This document shows, in pieces, positions 28,373-34,845 of a stretch of 35,896 bases of DNA. Source of the DNA: PSRI01 sp041484195 (GTDB lineage: Bacteria > Bacteroidota > Bacteroidia > Chitinophagales > Chitinophagaceae); contig JBGPHC010000036.1 of assembly GCA_041484195.1 (NCBI GenBank), positions 1 through 35,896 of the forward strand, in the 5' to 3' direction. Within the stretch, counting starts at the first letter, position 1. Every line of letters starts with the position of its first letter. The notes beneath the pieces were generated by a model that was given only the letters and a program-made list of their open reading frames with translations, was not told where the DNA came from and made no database searches. The position numbers and the translations under genes were made by a program.

Positions 28373-29578
28373 TTACTTCAGATAGCAAATGTAAAATTTT
28401 TTTACGGGGCTAGCCAGATTATGCTGAATCAGGGCATTATCCACCTGCGATATATCCCTTACCAAACCATCTTTGAACAGGATATTGATGCGCTCATCGT
28501 AAGGGTCATAAGTCCGGTTCACTGCCTCGCCTGTGAATAACAGATAAGCCGCATCCTCCAGGGTTATTCCCAGTCTCCGGGCTATTTCCTGCTTTCGGTC
28601 GCTTACTGTCATTTCATCAAAAGCCTGATTCTGGAATTTCACTTTCAATAATTCTCTACCCGTAATGCCCCGGCTCAGGACCGACAAAACTATATCAGGA
28701 TGATCCGTCCAGGACTTTATTGCAGAAGTGATATCCGTGTCATCCAACCTGCAGAACAGGTCTAGATTATCCCCCAGGCTTCCCGAAAACTGGTTGAGCA
28801 GGAATTTTTTTAATATGGAATCCTGCAAATGGCCAGGATTGCGCAATCCCAGTTCCCTCGCCCTTTCCAATATTTTCACGAGCATCATCTCGGCGCTCAA
28901 TACCGTTTTGTGAAGATAAACCTGCCAATACATGAGTCTCCTGGACACCAAAAATTTTTCAATGGAATAAATGGCTTTATCCTCCACCATCAATTCCCCT
29001 TCATGCACCGTAAGCATTTTGATGATCCGATCATATCCAATGACCCCTTCGCTTACGCCTGTGAAAAAACTGTCGCGCGTGAGATAATCCATGCGATCCA
29101 CGTCCAGTTGCCCGCTCACCAATTGATGCAGGAATTTCTTTGGATAGCCGTTCCTGAAAATGGCTATGGCTGTTTGAAGCTGGCCGTCAAATTGATTATT
29201 GAGTTCCTGCATGATGAGGATTGACAATTCCTCATGGTCCAGCCCTTCCACCAATACGGCTTCCAGGGCGTGTGAAAAAGGCCCATGCCCAATATCATGC
29301 AGCAGGATGGCGATTTTGGCCCCCCTTTCTTCTTCTTCACTTATGTCAATTCCCTTATCCTTCAGCTCGGCCAGGGCATTGCTCATCAGGTGATAAGCGC
29401 CCAGGGAATGGTGCAGCCGGGTATGGACTGCCCCGGGATAAACAAGGTGCGCGAGCGCCATTTGCTTAATGCGGCGCAATCTTTGGTAATATGGGTGGGA
29501 AATGATCTGGAATATCAGTGGGTCGTTGATCGTAATGAAGCCATAAACCGGGTCATTGATGATTTTTCTAAACCGCAT
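28373..29578 (-). CDS. HD-domain phosphohydrolase (dGTPase/SAMHD1-like)
   Basis: 401-aa metal-dependent HD-superfamily protein. The N-terminus is KIINDPVYGFITINDPLIFQI. HTRLHHSLG (His52, His56/57) and AILLHDIGHGPFSHALE (His94-Asp95) form the metal site. GQLDVDRMDYLTRDSFFTGV follows, the usual pattern of the dNTP triphosphohydrolase/SAMHD1-related family. Some members remove triphosphate from dNTPs, but no activity is proven for this Bacteroidota group. It is followed by lpxD (36 bases) and is divergent from porX. A TACCTTTG element lies about 40 bases upstream of its start. Confidence 0.88.
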   Translation of the reverse strand: MRFRKIINDPVYGFITINDPLIFQIISHPYYQRLRRIKQMALAHLVYPGAVHTRLHHSLGAYHLMSNALAELKDKGIDISEEEERGAKIAILLHDIGHGPFSHALEAVLVEGLDHEELSILIMQELNNQFDGQLQTAIAIFRNGYPKKFLHQLVSGQLDVDRMDYLTRDSFFTGVSEGVIGYDRIIKMLTVHEGELMVEDKAIYSIEKFLVSRRLMYWQVYLHKTVLSAEMMLVKILERARELGLRNPGHLQDSILKKFLLNQFSGSLGDNLDLFCRLDDTDITSAIKSWTDHPDIVLSVLSRGITGRELLKVKFQNQAFDEMTVSDRKQEIARRLGITLEDAAYLLFTGEAVNRTYDPYDERINILFKDGLVRDISQVDNALIQHNLASPVKKFYICYLK

Positions 29579-29616
29579 GCAGTAGAATAATTGTTAAAAA
29601 TAGCTTCCCTGGCAGG

Positions 29617-29624
29617 CAAAGGTA
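29617..29624 (-). promoter_or_regulatory. Possible -7 element of the HD-domain gene
   Basis: TACCTTTG on the minus strand matches TAnnTTTG exactly, about 38 bases before the start at 29578. No clear -33 TTG is seen at the normal distance. Confidence 0.4.
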
Positions 29625-29644
29625 AAAAGCGGGGAATGAATAAC

Positions 29645-29652
29645 TACATTTG
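29645..29652 (+). promoter_or_regulatory. Possible -7 element of porX
   Basis: TACATTTG on the plus strand matches TAnnTTTG exactly and would give a leader of about 75 bases before the porX ATG. No clear -33 element is seen. It is divergent from and within 20 bases of the element of the HD-domain gene. Confidence 0.4.
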
Positions 29653-29733
29653 ATTCTTTATTAATTGAAATAGCCTCACGAAAGCAGATTTACGGTATCA
29701 GATTGAATCCTTAATCATAAACGATCCTTATAG

Positions 29734-31290
29734 ATGGCATTGGCAAAAATACTTTGGGTGGATGATGAGATTGAAAGCCTGCAATCTCAGAAGCTATTCC
29801 TCGAAAATAAGGGATATGAAGTGCATACCCTCACAAACGGATTTGACGCGCTCGACTATGTGAAAGAAAACCTGGTGGATGTGGTATTGCTGGATGAGAC
29901 CATGCCAGGCATAACCGGACTGGAAACCCTGGCCAAGATTAAAGAAATCAGGCAGCAATTGCCCGTGGTGCTCATCACAAAGAATGAAACTGAGAATGTG
30001 ATGGATGATGCCATAGGTTCACAGATCAGCGACTATCTTATAAAACCGGTGAACCCCAACCAGGTATTGCTGAGTCTGAAAAAAATTATCGACAACCGCA
30101 GATTGATAGCGGAAAAAACCACCAGCGCCTACCAGCAGGAATTCCGGAATTTATTCATGGCTCTTAACAGCAATCCCAACTACAATGAATGGATGGAATT
30201 GTACAGAAAACTCGTGTTTTGGGAGCTCGAAATGGAAAAAAGTGATAGTCCCGAAATGAGAGAGGTTTTTCAAGCCCAAAAAAACGAAGGGAATACCGAA
30301 TTCTTCAAATTCATCAGCAGGAATTACGCTTCCTGGGTTAATCCCAAAGGCACAGATGCGCCCATCATGAGCCACACTTTGTTCCGTTACAAGGTTTTGC
30401 CTCATTTGGAAAAAGGCAAGCCGCTGTTCATGGTGCTGATAGACAATCTGCGTTGGGACCAATGGAAAAGCATCCAGCCCATTTTCGCCGAAAGTTTTCG
30501 CATCCAGGAAGAAGAGACTTTTTACGCCATCCTGCCAACGGCTACTCAGTATAGCCGGAACGCGATTTTTGCCGGACTGATGCCCCTGGAAATAGAAAAA
30601 CAATTTCCCCAGTTATGGAAGAATGATGAAGAAGAGGGAGGCAAAAACCTCCATGAAGAAGAATTAGTGAGAGCCCAATTGAAAAGACTGAATAAGGGAG
30701 ACATTAAATTCTCTTATACGAAAGTGCTGAATCATCAGGACGGGCAAAAATTACTGGACAATGTCCATAACCTCATGCAAAACGACCTCAACATCATTGT
30801 ATATAATTTCGTTGACATGCTCAGCCACGCACGTACCGAAATGGAAGTGCTCAAAGAACTGGCCAGCGACGAAACTAGTTACCGAAGCATTACCGCCAGT
30901 TGGTTTGAACATTCTCCCCTGCACCAGGCACTTAAAAAGATTTCAGACAAACCGCTCACGCTTATTGTGGCAACCGACCACGGAAGTGTGCGCGTAAAGA
31001 CTCCATACAAAGTGATCGGCGATAAACAAACCACTACCAATCTTCGCTATAAACATGGGCGAAACCTGAATTACGAGCCCAAAGACGTATTGGCCTTCCG
31101 GGATCCCAAGGAAGCCGGACTGCCGGTGCCCACTGTGAATTCCTCGTTCATCTTCGCGCGGGAGGATGGTTATCTCTGCTATCCCAATAATTATAATTAC
31201 TATTCCAATTATTACAAGAACACTTTTCAGCATGGTGGAGTGAGCCTGGAAGAGATGATTGTGCCCATTGTGAGAATGACACCTAAATGA
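29734..31290 (+). CDS. porX: PorX-type response regulator with PglZ domain
   Basis: 518-aa two-domain protein. The REC domain (1-120) has ILWVDDEIES and the phosphoacceptor Asp54 in VVLLDETMPGITG, then DYLIKPVNPNQ. A helical linker follows. The C-terminal PglZ domain (alkaline-phosphatase superfamily, ~205-518) has LFMVLIDNLRWDQW, TATQYSRNAIFAGLMP, VYNFVDMLSHARTEM, TLIVATDHGSVRV and the late QHGGVSLEEMIVP. These Asp/Thr/His positions fit metal binding and the nucleophile. In Porphyromonas gingivalis PorX works with PorY and SigP to control the type IX secretion system, and its PglZ domain has been reported to cleave oligonucleotides. No PorY homologue is in this window. The DUF1501 protein here is a probable T9SS cargo. 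Confidence 0.95.
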   Translation: MALAKILWVDDEIESLQSQKLFLENKGYEVHTLTNGFDALDYVKENLVDVVLLDETMPGITGLETLAKIKEIRQQLPVVLITKNETENVMDDAIGSQISDYLIKPVNPNQVLLSLKKIIDNRRLIAEKTTSAYQQEFRNLFMALNSNPNYNEWMELYRKLVFWELEMEKSDSPEMREVFQAQKNEGNTEFFKFISRNYASWVNPKGTDAPIMSHTLFRYKVLPHLEKGKPLFMVLIDNLRWDQWKSIQPIFAESFRIQEEETFYAILPTATQYSRNAIFAGLMPLEIEKQFPQLWKNDEEEGGKNLHEEELVRAQLKRLNKGDIKFSYTKVLNHQDGQKLLDNVHNLMQNDLNIIVYNFVDMLSHARTEMEVLKELASDETSYRSITASWFEHSPLHQALKKISDKPLTLIVATDHGSVRVKTPYKVIGDKQTTTNLRYKHGRNLNYEPKDVLAFRDPKEAGLPVPTVNSSFIFAREDGYLCYPNNYNYYSNYYKNTFQHGGVSLEEMIVPIVRMTPK

Positions 31291-31695
31291 GAATAGATTT
31301 TGCTTTTGCAGGAATCAATGGTTGGATCTATTCAGGCGTGCAACGAAACTGAGTAATGCAAAAATCCCGCAACTATTGTTAAAACCCGGCTGGAGAATCA
31401 TTTCAAATTTGAAATCGCAAGCTATTGTCATTCCTTGGAATTGCTTCAAATTGGTCATCCTGATACAAAAGACCTCCCCCTTGGTGCGTGTCTGCACGCA
31501 CCAATACAATGAGTTTGCAGGGTTGACCTGCTTCCCAATACAGAATATTCTTTGCCCCATCTGGCGTGGATTTGAAAGGAATTAGTGGCAGATTAGTGAC
31601 AAGAATTCAGCGGCTAATCCCTCAGCTTTTTCGAAATGCCTGCGAGAATCAAGAATTACATAAATGTCTCATAAATAGCGATAGGAAATTCTCTT
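31291..31695. other. Gene-free stretch between porX and the RHS region
   Basis: About 400 bases without a convincing gene. Small frames on both strands show no recognisable domain. The notable content is a perfect 10-bp inverted repeat at 31481-31504. The right end merges into the degenerate regulator remnant that starts near 31696. Confidence 0.6.
31481..31504. repeat. Perfect short palindrome
   Basis: TTGGTGCGTG-TCTG-CACGCACCAA, a 10-bp stem with a 4-base loop and no T-run. A related but shorter palindrome (CGTGTG-TC-CACACG, followed by CGCCACC) is at 33735-33748, at the broken edge of the left RHS remnant. This looks like a dispersed palindromic element rather than a terminator. Confidence 0.6.
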
Positions 31696-31821
31696 CATGA
31701 TAAATCATAGAAGCCATTAGCTACGAAGCACAACTCGTGCAATTCCATATGCAAATAGAACTTGCAACCTGAGTGGAAAATCCCGGTCCCGCAAGTGGCC
31801 GCATTATTTTTTAGTCACGCA
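31696..31821 (+). pseudogene. Degenerate copy of the XRE-regulator C-terminal remnant
   Basis: This stretch aligns with 34063-34268. ATAAATC is shared. Then 31713-31746 matches 34085-34118 at 29 of 34 bases and includes CTCGTGCAATTCC. AAGTGG...CATTATTTTT (the old terminator) and CACGCA are shared too. Weaker similarity continues to about 31915 / 34374. The copy carries a deletion of roughly 90 bases and no open frame, and the terminator stem is lost. It is not a working gene but marks the 3' edge of the left RHS module. Confidence 0.65.
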
Positions 31822-31999
31822 GGGTACCCATAGCTTCGTTGACAGCACTTCCTACTCCCGCCAGTGTGGGTTTAACATGACCTCCGCTTAAACTACATCT
31901 CGACGGGCAGGCAATTGAGGTGTACTTTTGGATAAGATCCACAAGCTGACTTTGTGGGATCTTTTCAGCTAGAATGCCCCTAAGTCCAATCATGCCATG

Positions 32000-32386
32000 T
32001 TACAAAAGTAAAAGCATGAACGGGATTTGCTCGAGTTTCCAACGATTACTCACTTCCTCAAACATATTTATAAACTTTTCAAAATCCTTGCCCATGTTTA
32101 TTCTAATTTGAGAAGAATTTTCTAAAGCAAAAACATATCCTTTTGCTTCCGCAAAAGAGTAATCGCTGAGGCAGTCCCGTAATGCTGACCAATTAAATCC
32201 AAACCATCTAGGGAATTCACAATTCTCATAAAAAGCTTTAAACAAATCATCTTTATTCTGAATCTGAGCGTTAGTCAAATAAAACTTATAATTGTTTTCT
32301 AATGCGAACTTCTTAATCATAGGCAAATATTCCCGCAGCTGTGGGAATTCATTAACCCCATTACTTATTAATTCTTGAATTTTCAT
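32000..32386 (-). CDS. Barstar-family RNase inhibitor (immunity protein)
   Basis: 128-aa protein with the barstar signature near the middle: DDLFKAFYENCEFPRWFGFNWSALRDCLSDYSF (shown across its usual break: helix, FGxNWxALxDCL, D). Barstar binds and blocks barnase-type RNases with acidic residues of this helix-loop region. It starts directly at the base after the stop of the RHS-barnase gene (TAAATG junction), so it is translated with it and would protect the producer from that toxin. Length exceeds classical barstar (~90 aa) by an N-terminal segment. The C-terminus (QIPFMLLLL) is the usual final strand. Tight pairing with the cognate toxin makes the call strong. Confidence 0.9.
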   Translation of the reverse strand: MKIQELISNGVNEFPQLREYLPMIKKFALENNYKFYLTNAQIQNKDDLFKAFYENCEFPRWFGFNWSALRDCLSDYSFAEAKGYVFALENSSQIRINMGKDFEKFINMFEEVSNRWKLEQIPFMLLLL

Positions 32387-33499
32387 TTATCGAACTTGAA
32401 CAAATGAATTATAATGATCAGAAGTAAACCATGCTGTGCCATCACTTCCAACTATTAACCGCATTGGCCCAGCTCCCTTTGTCTCAGGTGTGGCAACATT
32501 ATACTCTGTATAAGTAACACCATCTTCCATTGGTAACGATCCATCATCATTTCTATAAGTTGTTCCGTCATTCTTCGAAATTTGTTTGCCCACATTTCCA
32601 GTCGCAATTCTATCAAATGTTGGTTGAAGGTCGACTGTTCCTTTTACAAGGACTTCGCCGTGACTCGTAGCCTCAACTTCCGTAACAAATCTAGCACCTA
32701 AAGCCTGGGCCACAGCCCCCTCTTCTACAACAATATTCTTAGCTATTATGGTTCCTTTAGCAGCTCCTGCAGTAACGATCATAACCCCAACTTGAACTGC
32801 TGCATTGGCACCCTTGTCACCTGCGATTCTCCCAGCTCCGTAAAATTTTCCGTTTATCAAGTTACCAATAAAATTCTTGGAGACCTTCGTATTATCGATT
32901 AAAGAATTCAGAAGGCTGACATGCCAAATGTTTTTAAGAATTTGAAGGGGGTTATATACTTGATTTAAACCGTATTTAATGGCTTCCTTTGGATTTTCTC
33001 TGAAATATTTTGCTTGCGCTGATAATTTTGCAAAGTGATTAGTGAATCCATCTTTATATCCCTTCATGAAGTCTTGCACAGCCTGAGGATTACTCTGTTT
33101 TTGTTCCTTTGAATCACTTCCACTAACGCTTCCCCTTCCTTCATTCCCATCTAAATCAATATTTGCCACAGGATCGTTACTAGCATATTGATACGGTGTA
33201 AGCTGGAAATAATGTTCTGTTATTGGGTCAATTCTAAAAAATCTTCCAATTTGGGCGTCGTATTCCCTCATACCGTAGTCATACCACTCCACCCCACTCC
33301 CATCATTGAACTCCTTATTCTGTAATTCCTTCCCGTTGTATTGGTATTTGTTTTGAATGTAATTTACTTTAAGTGCCTTACTACTTATCCCGGCCATGGT
33401 GAGGCCAAACGGATAATAATGAGTTTCCTCCAAGAGTGGCCCCCTGATATGGCTCACCTGCAAATTGTCAAAGAACCTGCCTGCACTGCGTTTCGGCAA
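32387..33499 (-). CDS. RHS C-terminal fragment with barnase-family RNase tip
   Basis: Residues ~9-120 are the end of an RHS core (HYYPFGLTMAGISSKAL, KYQYNGKELQNKEF, YDAQIGRFFRIDP, PYQYASNDPVANIDLDGN). Next comes a variable linker with a hydrophobic, Ala/Gly-rich segment around 235-270. The last ~65 residues match microbial RNases of the barnase/N1 family: YRNDDGSLP, TYTEYNV (Glu332), GPMRLIVGSDG (Arg347) and FTSDHYNSFVQVR (His362), corresponding to barnase Glu73, Arg87 and His102. The catalytic set is complete, so the tip is probably an active toxin. Only the C-terminal part of an RHS protein remains: the frame begins at a TTG inside a 29-bp palindromic insertion that breaks it from its upstream RHS sequence. 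Barstar follows immediately. Confidence 0.85.
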   Translation of the reverse strand: MPKRSAGRFFDNLQVSHIRGPLLEETHYYPFGLTMAGISSKALKVNYIQNKYQYNGKELQNKEFNDGSGVEWYDYGMREYDAQIGRFFRIDPITEHYFQLTPYQYASNDPVANIDLDGNEGRGSVSGSDSKEQKQSNPQAVQDFMKGYKDGFTNHFAKLSAQAKYFRENPKEAIKYGLNQVYNPLQILKNIWHVSLLNSLIDNTKVSKNFIGNLINGKFYGAGRIAGDKGANAAVQVGVMIVTAGAAKGTIIAKNIVVEEGAVAQALGARFVTEVEATSHGEVLVKGTVDLQPTFDRIATGNVGKQISKNDGTTYRNDDGSLPMEDGVTYTEYNVATPETKGAGPMRLIVGSDGTAWFTSDHYNSFVQVR

Positions 33500-33504
33500 G
33501 CAGG
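33476..33504. repeat. 29-bp palindromic insertion in the RHS remnant
   Basis: Absent from the otherwise 89-99% identical right RHS copy, where bases 35826 and 35827 are adjacent. Arms CCTGCCTGC and GCAAGCAGG pair with one mismatch around an 11-base loop. Its length (not a multiple of three) shifts the frame of the RHS coding sequence. It resembles the 30-bp palindrome at 33668-33697. Confidence 0.8.
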
Positions 33505-33747
33505 CACATCGATATTCGTGGTTTCATTGCTTACGTAAATATACAAGAATCCACTCTTGGGAACGGTGATGGTGGAAGGACTATGGGTTTTAAAAGTATT
33601 GGATGCTCCCACCTGGTCAAAACCACTGCCGGTGGATTCGAATTTGAACTGCTCATTTAACAAAACCCCTGCCTTCGCCGAAGCTTCGGCAGGCAGGCAA
33701 TTGAGATAAGCTTTAGGGTAGGATCCATTCCTGCCGTGTGTCCACAC
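33505..33747 (-). pseudogene. Frameshifted upstream fragment of the left RHS protein
   Basis: In the -1 neighbour frame this stretch encodes GSYPKAYLN, LLNEQFKFESTGSGFDQVG and STITVPKSGFLYIYVSNETTNIDV, the RHS segment that directly precedes FFDNLQVSHIRG in the right copy. The 29-bp insertion separates the two parts into different frames. A further 30-bp palindrome (33668-33697) is inserted in frame, coding LPAEASAKAG. An in-frame stop lies just upstream (33757-33759), and no RHS sequence is seen beyond it, so the 5' part of the gene is gone. Bases 33505-33574 match the right copy at 69 of 70. Confidence 0.75.
33668..33697. repeat. 30-bp palindromic insertion element
   Basis: CCTGCC...GGCAGG ends surround a perfect 14-base inner palindrome, GCCGAAGCTTCGGC. 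It interrupts the conserved RHS peptide AYLN...VLLNEQFKF in frame. With the element at 33476-33504 it suggests a family of small palindromes that insert into RHS DNA. Confidence 0.7.
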
Positions 33748-33748
33748 G
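33735..33748. repeat. Short palindrome at the RHS breakpoint
   Basis: CGTGTG-TC-CACACG, located where recognisable RHS coding sequence of the left module ends. Similar in core to the palindrome at 31481-31504. Confidence 0.45.
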
Positions 33749-34039
33749 CGCCACCACTATTCACAAACCTACTCTCAAATATATAAAGATGAAAGATGAT
33801 TATTCAAATTATCCGGTTACCCAATATTCAAATTCCACCAATGAACTTTTTACCGAAAATAGTGGGATCAAGTGTTTCAGCCGGCTAACTGCAATGCATA
33901 AATGCAGTTGGCATTTCGATTCGAAAGACTATGCGCCAGTCTGCGAAGGGGAGTTATATTCGCGCCAGTTGGGGCATTTCTCCTGACTTTACCCAACACT
34001 GGCAGTCAGTCTCGAAATAAATCATACTTGCGCTAGTTG
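33749..34039. other. Gap between left RHS remnant and XRE remnant
   Basis: About 290 bases with no recognisable gene. A plus-strand frame from ATG 33789 (MKDDYSNYPVTQYSNS) runs 65 codons to 33986 without known domain. Two near-identical 13-mers, GCGCCAGTTGGGG (33962-33974) and GCGCTAGTTGGGG (34030-34042), and a third GCGCCAGT (33933-33940) precede the regulator remnant. They may be old operator sites or deletion endpoints. Confidence 0.4.
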
Positions 34040-34219
34040 GGGGACTTTTTAATGAACGGTACCATGCTGGATAAATCCGCTGATGCCATCAGCGATGAAG
34101 AACTACTCGTGCAATTCCGTAAGATTGAGAAGCTGCCCGCCGATAAGAAAAAACTCGTCAAAGAGTTCCTCGATGCCTTTATCTTTAAAGCCGATCTCCA
34201 AAAACAATTAGCCTCTTAA
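34040..34219 (+). pseudogene. C-terminal remnant of an XRE-family HTH regulator
   Basis: About 60 codons: DFLMNGTMLDKSADAISD, EELLVQFRKIEKLPADKKKL, VKEFLDAFIFKADLQKQLAS. This resembles the C-terminal tail that follows the N-terminal HTH in many Bacteroidota XRE regulators. The HTH itself is missing: a stop codon (TAG) lies directly before the TTG at 34037. It is therefore probably non-functional for DNA binding, although a short peptide from ATG 34052 is possible. It lies antisense to the RHS genes, 3' of the right module's immunity gene, and keeps its own terminator. Confidence 0.7.
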
Positions 34220-34228
34220 AATGCAAAA

Positions 34229-34260
34229 AACCACTTCCGAAAGTGGTTCCATTATTTTTA
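34229..34260 (+). terminator. Terminator after the XRE remnant
   Basis: AACCACTT-CCGA-AAGTGGTT forms an 8-bp stem followed by CCATTATTTTTA, 10 bases after the stop of the regulator remnant. The equivalent site in the left copy (near 31780-31812) has lost the first arm but keeps AAGTGG and CATTATTTTTT. Confidence 0.65.
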
Positions 34261-34380
34261 TCCACGCAACAGTACACCTTATCGCATTGTAATCTCTGCA
34301 TACTCGCATTAGTTGAGCGCTGGTCGGACAGCATAATACTAGCGATCCATCGACATCATCGAGTGGGCAAATTGAAAGAG

Positions 34381-34836
34381 TTAGTCAAAAGGTCTCACCC
34401 AATTCGCTGCTAGGTTTTTTTCTTGATCAATTACATCCTCTAAATCATCAAAAAAGGCTAAATATCTTGAATCGACTTTAATTATTTTGTAATTAATACT
34501 CTCTAAACTTTCCCCCTTAAATAGATAGATATCCCCCTTATAATTCTCAAATTCAGACTTAATCTCTTTGTGGAGTTTATGATAGGATTCCTCACCCCGG
34601 CTCTCAAAATATTGGTTTGCTCGAGCTATTAAATCATCACTTGCTTCAATAATTACATATACTCTCACTAATTTTTCTGGATCAAAATAAACAAGGCTGC
34701 AAATAAACCATTTGTTGTAATCATCCGATTTGCCAAAGCCTAACACTGTACCATCGTACCAGTCTAAGATAATTTTTTGATCAAATAATTCTTTACGCCC
34801 GATATTAGATTCAAAATGTCTCATTAATGGATCCAT
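34381..34836 (-). CDS. Unrecognised protein, putative immunity protein
   Basis: 151 aa, acidic overall, mixed alpha/beta in appearance (DQKIILDWYDGTVLGF, VRVYVIIEASDDLIARANQYFESRG, YLAFFDDLEDVIDQEKN). No signal peptide or membrane helix is seen, and I cannot assign it to a family. It starts 9 bases after the stop of the right RHS gene, the position where the barstar gene sits in the left module, so by position it is likely the immunity protein of the right-hand toxin tip. An in-frame ATG four codons later (MRHFESN) is an alternative start. Confidence 0.65.
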   Translation of the reverse strand: MDPLMRHFESNIGRKELFDQKIILDWYDGTVLGFGKSDDYNKWFICSLVYFDPEKLVRVYVIIEASDDLIARANQYFESRGEESYHKLHKEIKSEFENYKGDIYLFKGESLESINYKIIKVDSRYLAFFDDLEDVIDQEKNLAANWVRPFD

Positions 34837-34845
34837 ATGAGTATT

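Noticed and set aside
31315..31585. Small frames on both strands after porX
   Set aside because: They overlap each other, include a palindrome and show no recognisable domain or coding bias.
31811..31993. 60-codon minus-strand frame just after barstar, with a Cys pair that could suggest a small peptide
   Set aside because: Its C-terminal half lies over the degenerate flank shared with 34260-34374, and no peptide-processing genes are nearby. Probably chance.
33738..33986. 82-codon plus-strand frame between the RHS remnant and the regulator remnant
   Set aside because: It begins inside a palindrome at the RHS breakpoint, and no domain is recognised. The part from ATG 33789 is mentioned only as a possible fragment.
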